Part shown: positions 58,725 through 64,000 of the stretch, piece by piece | Position numbering within the stretch: the stretch's first letter is position 1 | Layout of the letters: the number at the start of each line of letters is the position of its first letter | NCBI GenBank assembly: GCA_964446385.1 | Contig: CAYUOH010000003.1 | Location: forward strand, 62,001 to 126,000 | Reading direction: 5' to 3' | DNA length: 64,000 nucleotides | Source: CAYSRC01 sp964446385 | GTDB taxonomy: Bacteria; Bacillota; Clostridia; Oscillospirales; Ruminococcaceae | Translations under genes and position numbers: made by a program | The notes under the pieces: generated by a model | The model's database searches: none | Seen by the model: only the letters and a program-made list of their open reading frames with translations | Told to the model about the DNA's origin: nothing

Positions 58725-59792
58725 CTACTTTTCATAGTACTCCCGACTATAGTAGTACATTTCCATCACGGCGTCCCACAGGACTTCCGGGTCGCGCTCC
58801 ATCAAGCCGGTGTAGAGTCCGCCACCTTTGCCGAAAGTATCCACAAGATTATGGATAGCCTCGTCGCGGGTTTCCTTGCCTGGCTCCTTCGGCATCGGAC
58901 GCACATTGAATCCGATGCGGTCACCGTATTTCTCCTTCAGCATTTTCAGGTCGTTAGCACGCTCCTGAAGCTGGAGAAAATCGGTGCCAAGCTCGATCAT
59001 ATACGGCAGGAAACGCTCCACCTTGCCGCAGGAGTGCAACTCAATACAGATGCCATTTGACTTGATGTGGTCGAACAGCCGCTTGGTGGGCTTGAACACA
59101 ATGTCGTTCATCATCTTTGGTGAGAAGAAGGTATCACGTTCGGTACCCCAGTCATCATGATATGTAACCATGTCAATCGGCAGATACTGATATATTTTGT
59201 CGAAAACCTTTATGGTGAAGTCCACGAAGGCGTTGAGGAAATCCACAACTGCATCCGGTTCCTCTGCCAGAGCAAGCATCGCGTCGGTGTATCCGCCCAT
59301 AATTGCCACAAGGCGCTCGGTGCAGCCCTGACCGATGTTAACATGCAGGACCTTGTCCCGGTCGTATTTTTCAGCCATGAACTTTTTGCACAGACCCTTT
59401 ATGTCATAGTCATCAAGGTTCGGCCACTTAACACGCTCGCGCCACTGCGTGATATCGTCCAGATACTGCGTGCCGGGTTTAAGCATCGGGCCACCGGCTA
59501 CCGGAACGAATGTCCATTGTACACCGAACCAGTCTTGCCAGTCATAAGCCTCTTTGGCACTCCAGTCCGCTTCACCTGCACCGGTAAGATTTGCCAACAT
59601 GGTGCTGGTGAAATCGGTCATGCTGTTGGGCACCCAAACCGGATTATCGCGGGTGTAAGCCCGCTTGAAATTCTCACGGATGCCAATCGGATAATCCGGA
59701 CAGGGAACCGTCATTTTCCCGCCGCCAAAGGGAGAACTGAATTCCTTCACGTGTACTTCCTCCGCCATATAAGGAGGACGCATGTATTTCAT
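58725..59792 (-). CDS. Uroporphyrinogen decarboxylase family methyltransferase-like protein
   Basis: The start at ATG 59792, after AAAGGTGG, gives 355 residues. The protein has the UroD-like barrel: a QDWFGVQWTFVPVAGG stretch (about 85-100), TYHDDWGTERDTFFSP near 205 and IELHSCGKVERFLPYMIELG near 250 with a His-Ser-Cys zinc site as in MtaA/CmuA-type corrinoid methyltransferases. True heme UroD is unlikely because the N-terminal RQAGRY motif is absent. No corrinoid protein gene lies next to it. Substrate is unknown. Confidence 0.85.
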   Translation of the reverse strand: MKYMRPPYMAEEVHVKEFSSPFGGGKMTVPCPDYPIGIRENFKRAYTRDNPVWVPNSMTDFTSTMLANLTGAGEADWSAKEAYDWQDWFGVQWTFVPVAGGPMLKPGTQYLDDITQWRERVKWPNLDDYDIKGLCKKFMAEKYDRDKVLHVNIGQGCTERLVAIMGGYTDAMLALAEEPDAVVDFLNAFVDFTIKVFDKIYQYLPIDMVTYHDDWGTERDTFFSPKMMNDIVFKPTKRLFDHIKSNGICIELHSCGKVERFLPYMIELGTDFLQLQERANDLKMLKEKYGDRIGFNVRPMPKEPGKETRDEAIHNLVDTFGKGGGLYTGLMERDPEVLWDAVMEMYYYSREYYEK

Positions 59793-59867
59793 ATTGTTTC
59801 CACCTTTCATGTGCGTCTAGTGTTTTATCTTTATTTATGTATACCACGACACGGTGTTTTTGTTTAA

Positions 59868-60536
59868 TTAAATAAAAGATTCGATTTCAAGCGGATGCCC
59901 GATTCCGGGATACTCCGGCATCCTTTTAGCGGGCTGCCTAGTTCCCTCACGAAGGTACCATACAGCCTGCGCGGCACTCATTCCCGCCTTTTTTGCTGCC
60001 GCCAACTCGCCACTGCCCCCGTCTCCGACATATAGACATTCGTCTGCGGTAAATCCCAGCTTTGCAAGACATCTTTCAAAAATTTCCGGGTCCGGTTTCC
60101 TGACTCCTTCTTCATACGACAGGCATACCGCATCAAAATAAGGGAACAGCACACTGCTCTTTATCAGCCCCGTTTCCTCGGAATAACAATTGGATATCAG
60201 ACCTGTTTTTATGCCCCTCTTTTTAAGTGATTCAAGCATTGGTATTATCTCCGGATTCATCCGTCCGAAAGCCGCTGCGGTGCTGTTTACAAGCTTTTGC
60301 ATTATTTCCCCGGCACTCATTCGGGCCTCTGTGCCGTATTCTTCAAAAAGGCGCTCTATGAGCTCTTCGGTCGTCACTTTTCCGGTCGATCTGTCCTTTT
60401 CGGCTTCCGTAAAAACCCGAAAAAAAGCCTCCTCCGGTATTCCGGAGTCCCTCACAATCCCGGTTACGGTATAACCCGGGCCGTCAAAAACCGTGATCAG
60501 CGTCTCGTACATATCGAAAATAACTGCTTTGATCAT
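59868..60536 (-). CDS. HAD-family hydrolase, haloacid-dehalogenase-like
   Basis: The 222-residue protein has motif I as IFDMYETLI: the nucleophile Asp is kept, but the second Asp of most HAD phosphatases is Tyr, as in 2-haloacid dehalogenases (DxY-T). Motif II is LISNCYSEE, motif III the lysine in GVRKPDPEIF, and motif IV YVGDGGSGE. A cap lies at about residues 15-90. It could be a phosphatase or dehalogenase. Its ATG overlaps the stop of a degraded isochorismatase gene. Confidence 0.88.
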   Translation of the reverse strand: MIKAVIFDMYETLITVFDGPGYTVTGIVRDSGIPEEAFFRVFTEAEKDRSTGKVTTEELIERLFEEYGTEARMSAGEIMQKLVNSTAAAFGRMNPEIIPMLESLKKRGIKTGLISNCYSEETGLIKSSVLFPYFDAVCLSYEEGVRKPDPEIFERCLAKLGFTADECLYVGDGGSGELAAAKKAGMSAAQAVWYLREGTRQPAKRMPEYPGIGHPLEIESFI

Positions 60537-60762
60537 AGCTGTACATCTCCTATTCCCCGGTGCCCAAGCTGTTCACCGTATCTTTCATTCATGCGACTTT
60601 CATCATACGCATTGAAGCCTGCCGAAATATTAAATAGAACCGTTCCGTCGAATTCCTCTATTTTTTTAAAACATTCGGGACGATTGCGACTGCCTCCTTT
60701 GTCCCCAGAGCTCCGTCAATAAAATCATTCTGCATATCCACCACAATCAAAAGCTTCTGCAT
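60533..60762 (-). pseudogene. Frameshifted isochorismatase-family (cysteine hydrolase) stub
   Basis: The ATG at 60762 has an AGAGGA site and opens MQKLLIVVDMQNDFIDGALG, the N-terminus of nicotinamidase-like hydrolases with the catalytic aspartate. The frame stops after 34 codons at TAG (60658-60660) beside a run of seven As. One added base would restore IEEFDGTVLF in frame and carry on to a TGA that overlaps the HAD start. Even then only 76 of about 180 residues exist, and the lysine and cysteine of the triad are missing. Confidence 0.8.
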
Positions 60763-60824
60763 ATCAGGTCCTCTTTTCATGTAATAGTGAGATTGGCCAT
60801 CGCCATTGTCGAGAAAGCAGTATG

Positions 60825-61877
60825 TTACAGTATCTCATTTAAACTATGTAAATCGGAAATGATGTATTTCGGGACGATGCTTCCGTCCGGCAGAAGATCG
60901 CGATCCGGGTTGTACCAACAGGTGTCGATGCCCGCCCGGATGCCTCCCAGAATATCGCTTGTAAGAGAATCGCCGATAATCAGAGCCTCCGATTTGTCAG
61001 TCAGACCGATTTTTTCAAACACACGTTCGAAGAATACCGGATCCGGCTTTTCCGCACCGATCTGCTCGGAAATGCAGATATAGTCGAACACACGGTCCAG
61101 ACCGGACCTGCGCAGCTTTTTTTTCTGGGCGGTCAGTGTTCCGTTGGTTACTGCGGCCAGTATAAATTGGCCCTTCTCCGCGTTAAGGACCGTCATAGCG
61201 TCGTCACGGAAGACGATGGTGTCTCCCAGAGCCGTCTGATATTCACTGTTGAAGGTTTCCGCCTTTGAAGTGTCAAGTCCCTCGGATTCAAAAAATTCCA
61301 GAAACCGGCCGATAAGTATCTCCGATTTGGTCATTTCGCCGCGCTCAAGAGCCTGCCAGTATTTTACATTGATGGCTGAATACTTCATCAGCATTTCATC
61401 TGTGCAGACACCGAAGCCGTACTTAACAAACAGCGATCGTATCGCCGCGTTTTCCGCCGCGAGGAAATCGAGCACAGTCCCATCAACATCCCACAATAGG
61501 TAGCGATAACTACTCGACTTACCCAGAATCTCAGCCTGCTTCTTTTTGCTTAAGCCCTTCAAAACCAGATTGTATGCTTTATCCAGCACGTCTTTCATCA
61601 GATAGTCGGGCACCTCACCATCGACCATGATGGAATTCCAGTACGTTTTGTTCATGTAGTACCCGGGAATTACATCCTTGTACTGCTGCCTCAGGAACTC
61701 GCCTTCCATCGGGTCAAGCTTCAGCGTTATAAGCGTTTCCCTGCCGTCATCATCAAAGCACACGGCGACGAACATTTTGTCCTCTATCATATACCGCCGC
61801 CAGTTCCATTCTACCTTGAAATCCTTTACCACGCCCTTTTGGGCCATAAGGTATCCGTCAATCCAGTCATACTTCAT
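60825..61877 (-). CDS. MmcQ/YjbR domain fused to YjjG-type HAD nucleotidase
   Basis: The 350-residue protein is a fusion. Residues 1-118 are a MmcQ/YjbR (CyaY-like fold) domain: FKVEWNWRRYMIEDKMFVAV, then TLKLDPMEGEFLRQQY, GYYMNKTYWNSIMVDGEVP. Residues 127-350 are a HAD phosphatase like the YjjG pyrimidine nucleotidase: LLWDVDGTVLDF (motif I), AAVTNGTLTAQKKKL (II), GAEKPDPVFFERV (III) and LIIGDSLTSDILGG (IV). YjjG removes phosphate from odd pyrimidine nucleotides. The linker LSKKKQAEILGKSSSYRY is basic. Confidence 0.9.
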   Translation of the reverse strand: MKYDWIDGYLMAQKGVVKDFKVEWNWRRYMIEDKMFVAVCFDDDGRETLITLKLDPMEGEFLRQQYKDVIPGYYMNKTYWNSIMVDGEVPDYLMKDVLDKAYNLVLKGLSKKKQAEILGKSSSYRYLLWDVDGTVLDFLAAENAAIRSLFVKYGFGVCTDEMLMKYSAINVKYWQALERGEMTKSEILIGRFLEFFESEGLDTSKAETFNSEYQTALGDTIVFRDDAMTVLNAEKGQFILAAVTNGTLTAQKKKLRRSGLDRVFDYICISEQIGAEKPDPVFFERVFEKIGLTDKSEALIIGDSLTSDILGGIRAGIDTCWYNPDRDLLPDGSIVPKYIISDLHSLNEIL

Positions 61878-61934
61878 TTCGATACTTCTCCCGAACGGTT
61901 CTCTGATAATTTTATTATATTAGTCCTGTTTATT

Positions 61935-62594
61935 TCAGTCCATGAGTTTTTCAATCTTACTGAACAGACATCCGGCGAGGTACCAGATGGTTTCGTAATG
62001 GAGATAGCTGCGGGTGTTTTTGTCGCAGAGCAAATTAAGTGAGGCGGGAAACTCGTCGTCGGCGCTCCAGAACGAGACAACCGCACCGAGATCGTCGGTA
62101 AGCGGGATTCTGTAGCTTACGTCACCCTTGCCGTATGGTTCTCCTCCGAGCGTCCTGCACGCATTTGCAAGGCGATCCTCACGGCCGACAAAGCGCTGAG
62201 CAATCTCGTCGAACATGCCCTTTCCGGCATAGGAGCTCGACGTCAGCATATCAGAGAGGTTCTGGATCTGGGTGTATTCTCCGGACGGATGTGCGTCCGG
62301 GACTGCAAAGGCGAGAAGGTCGTAAATAATCAGGGATTCGTTGAAACCAGCCTGAGAGTATTCAGCGGAACTGCTGTTAAGGACCTCCACAGCTGCGGTT
62401 TCTCTGGAGACGCGGTATATCGAGCCGGTGAAGGTTATATAAAAATACACCCTGTCGGAGTCCACTCCGGGCTTGGCGGCGATTTCATTCTGATCACAGG
62501 AAAGGAAAAGCTCCGCCGACTGGGCGCGGTACTTTTCATAGTTGTCGGATTCAGAAGTTTTCTGAAAATTCCTAAAGAAGCCTTCAACACTCAT
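61935..62594 (-). CDS. DUF3786-like protein
   Basis: The start at ATG 62594, with a GAGGTG site, gives 219 residues; a longer frame has no site. The pattern of an ESLIIYDLLAFA segment near residue 85, FDEIAQRFVGREDRLANACR near 128, and VVSFWSADDEFPASLNLLCD near 172 followed by a C-terminal HYETIWYLAG fits DUF3786. Function is unknown. No membrane segment or signal is seen. Confidence 0.72.
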   Translation of the reverse strand: MSVEGFFRNFQKTSESDNYEKYRAQSAELFLSCDQNEIAAKPGVDSDRVYFYITFTGSIYRVSRETAAVEVLNSSSAEYSQAGFNESLIIYDLLAFAVPDAHPSGEYTQIQNLSDMLTSSSYAGKGMFDEIAQRFVGREDRLANACRTLGGEPYGKGDVSYRIPLTDDLGAVVSFWSADDEFPASLNLLCDKNTRSYLHYETIWYLAGCLFSKIEKLMD

Positions 62595-62633
62595 AGAAGC
62601 ACCTCGGATTTTTAATGTATTTATTATACTATA

Positions 62634-62673
62634 CAAAGCCGGCAAAATAGATACCCATAATTTGCCGGCTTTG
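62634..62673. repeat. 13-bp inverted repeat between divergent genes
   Basis: CAAAGCCGGCAAA (62634-62646) is matched by its exact complement at 62661-62673 across 14 bases. It lies between the starts of two divergent genes, so it is not an ordinary terminator of either. Confidence 0.8.
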
Positions 62674-62738
62674 TAGTTTATTGTGTTGCGGTGGAAAGGC
62701 ATACTTAGTTCAGTTAAAAAGAACAGGAGAATATAATA

Positions 62739-62939
62739 ATGTCAAAATTAGGGAATAGATTTATTACAGTTTTAAGAGAAGGTTCCGTATTCAGTGAAGA
62801 CGGCATACGTACAATAATAATGGATAAAGAGACCGGCGTGCAGTACCTTGTATGGAAATCGGGTTACGCAGGCGGTATTACGCCTCTTATGAATTCAGAG
62901 GGAAATGTATCAAAGATAAAGTATCAGATTGAAATGTAA
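62739..62939 (+). CDS. DUF6440 family protein
   Basis: The 66-residue protein has RFITVLREGSVFSEDGIRTI, then IIMDKETGVQYLVWKSGYAG and GITPLMNSEGN, a pattern I associate with DUF6440. The function is unknown. The fold is probably all beta. An AGGAG site precedes the ATG. It diverges from the DUF3786-like gene. Confidence 0.8.
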   Translation: MSKLGNRFITVLREGSVFSEDGIRTIIMDKETGVQYLVWKSGYAGGITPLMNSEGNVSKIKYQIEM

Positions 62940-62975
62940 GTAAAAGACAAATGCTACCTTTAGAGGGTCAGTTTT

Positions 62976-63122
62976 ATGAATTTTATTCCGGAAAAATATC
63001 GGGATATTATCGCAATAACAGACATGTCAGTTATGCTCGAAAGAAGGCAACTGAAGCAAAATACAAAGAATAATAACGACCTCGTTACCATGTCAAGTGT
63101 AGGTGATGGTAACGAGGTCTAA
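62976..63122 (+). CDS. Doubtful 48-codon frame ending in an inverted repeat
   Basis: ATG 62976 follows AGAGGGTC and opens MNFIPEKYRDIIAITDMSVM; the last 15 codons lie inside a long inverted repeat. This could be a small gene with a terminator inside its end, or a remnant. I do not recognise it. Confidence 0.3.
   Translation: MNFIPEKYRDIIAITDMSVMLERRQLKQNTKNNNDLVTMSSVGDGNEV
63079..63119. repeat. 14-bp inverted repeat
   Basis: GACCTCGTTACCAT (63079-63092) and its exact complement (63106-63119) enclose 13 bases. No T-run follows on the plus strand, so it is a poor intrinsic terminator. Confidence 0.8.
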
Positions 63123-63292
63123 TTGTGTCCGCACGTCCTTGGTAATATGATAGTTTGTCCCAACCTCACTGCGTTATTAAGATTATTTTTTCCTTTGGAT
63201 TACTTTAAAATATACTTTCACTTGTACCTATCCCTCCAGATCAATATCCTCATAAATATCAGCACAAAACAATATATGATAATAATTCAGCA

Positions 63293-63718
63293 TTACAGCT
63301 GTCTATTCTTCTCCGAAATTAAAGCATAGATGTATGTTCCGAAGACAATGCCAAGCAGGGTAAAAAGTCCAAGCAATTTACCTTCGCCGATTTGGGCAAG
63401 AACGGTGCCAGGGCAGGCACCGGTAACAGCCCAACCGAGACCAAAGAGTGCACCTCCAATCCCGGTATATTTAGTTAACGGCTTTCTATTAATTATAATT
63501 ACCTTGTCCTGAATGTCTTTATTGCCCGTCAGTTTGAGGATCTTCATGCCGATGGCGCCAGTTACGATGGCGGTGCCCATCAGCAGAGCCAACTTTAGGT
63601 TCTCGCCGGTAAACATCTGATGAATGAAATTATAATCTGAGGCTCCGGAGCGACTGAGCGCAAATCCGAAAATGATGCCAAAAAGGAGGTAGCCGATTTT
63701 TTTTATCATATCAGACAC
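63293..63718 (-). CDS. YeeE/YedE family sulfur transporter, C-terminal-half protein
   Basis: The 141-residue membrane protein has four predicted helices and the conserved GLGWAVTGACPGTVLAQIG (about residues 93-111), in which the cysteine is thought to pass thiosulfate or sulfide sulfur, as in TsuA/YeeE. In many bacteria the transporter is a single protein of about 350 residues; here this half and the upstream half are separate, overlapping genes, as in other split YeeE/YedE pairs. Confidence 0.88.
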   Translation of the reverse strand: MSDMIKKIGYLLFGIIFGFALSRSGASDYNFIHQMFTGENLKLALLMGTAIVTGAIGMKILKLTGNKDIQDKVIIINRKPLTKYTGIGGALFGLGWAVTGACPGTVLAQIGEGKLLGLFTLLGIVFGTYIYALISEKNRQL

Positions 63719-64000
63719 CTACGAATATGAACATCCGGATCACCAATGTGCCAATAACACCGAAAACCAGAAAGAAGACCGTTGCGACAAGGCTCGATTT
63801 CTGTAGTGTTGCTATTCCGTGGATACTATGACCTGAGGTACAGCCACCGGCAAGACGCGCTCCGAGACCCAGCATTGCTCCACCAGCAAAGAACCAAAGT
63901 ATATTCGCCAATACCGGCCAGTCTGTTTGTTCCGTAAAAAGCCCCATATGATACTCCATCAGTGCCATTCCGGAAACACGGGCAGACAAAAAGCTCCCAA
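63711..64000 (-). CDS. YeeE/YedE family sulfur transporter, N-terminal-half protein (5' end outside window)
   Basis: The frame is open to the right edge; in-frame residues GSFLSARVSGMALMEYHMGL precede the first internal ATGs, so the true start is beyond 64000. The conserved GLGARLAGGCTSGHSIHG contains the second sulfur-relay cysteine. At least two membrane helices are visible. It overlaps the next gene by 8 bases. A TusA or rhodanese gene might be expected upstream, but this cannot be seen. Confidence 0.85.
   Translation of the reverse strand, partial: GSFLSARVSGMALMEYHMGLFTEQTDWPVLANILWFFAGGAMLGLGARLAGGCTSGHSIHGIATLQKSSLVATVFFLVFGVIGTLVIRMFIFVGV

Larger units (their letters stand above)
62940..63292. 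other. Intergenic region before the sulfur transporter
   Basis: It holds the 48-codon frame and inverted repeat listed separately; the remaining A+T-rich 170 bases show nothing I can support. Confidence 0.5.

Overview
The window looks like a chromosomal segment of a low-to-mid GC Firmicute of class Clostridia, most likely near Oscillospiraceae/Ruminococcaceae. Supporting signs are the serC-serA-DUF1015 order, a zinc-finger ClpE-type ATPase, a DUF5711 membrane protein, mini-RNase III, RecD2, an EcfA1/EcfA2/EcfT module, AGGAGG-type ribosome binding sites and several TTG starts. No species call is possible from sequence alone.

Layout. Positions 1-13.2 kb are one long minus-strand run that reads ruvC-ruvA-ruvB, an rRNA-type methyltransferase, ecfA1-ecfA2-ecfT, truA, DUF5711, cvpA, a ClpE-like ATPase, serC, serA and DUF1015. 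Spacings are short and many genes overlap. yebC diverges from ruvC. At 14.2-16.6 kb a ribosome-linked operon (rplU-rpmA-obg-mrnC) follows a near-consensus promoter and a structured leader; L27 lacks the usual Firmicutes N-terminal extension and no prp gene lies between rplU and rpmA. At 16.6-19.6 kb are a nitroreductase, a low-complexity DUF937 protein and an MFS carrier.

Positions 19.6-31.4 kb form a surface-glycan neighbourhood: an ATP-grasp ligase with a phosphoesterase, a GtrB-like glycosyltransferase, a serine hydrolase, WbqC, a WecE/RffA sugar transaminase, a polytopic putative GT-C protein, a double-domain GT2, a 39-residue orphan gene and MltG. At 31.4-45.9 kb are housekeeping genes: DJ-1, GNAT, tmk, pcrA, htpG, a nucleotidase, a tandem DUF1508 protein, a ferredoxin-type aldo/keto reductase, comF, recD2, a membrane-anchored cyclophilin and tRNA-Pro(GGG).

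Positions 45.9-64 kb are more accessory: an aminotransferase, an autoregulated-looking XRE/membrane-protein operon, a TipA-type MerR regulator with a classic 19-bp-spacer promoter, an MFS pump, a radical SAM enzyme with an HTH-like partner, a KaiC-like/PEP-synthase hybrid, a second PcrA-like helicase, a UroD-family methyltransferase, HAD enzymes (one fused to an MmcQ/YjbR domain) and a split YeeE/YedE sulfur transporter cut by the window end. Between 55.3 and 56.5 kb there is no intact gene. That stretch holds C-terminal fragments recognisable as NAD synthetase and LL-diaminopimelate aminotransferase, plus an orphan promoter with two terminator hairpins that resembles a transcription-attenuation leader with no intact gene behind it. 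A frameshifted isochorismatase stub (60.5-60.8 kb) is a further sign of decay. I saw no CRISPR array, no complete insertion sequence and no rRNA.
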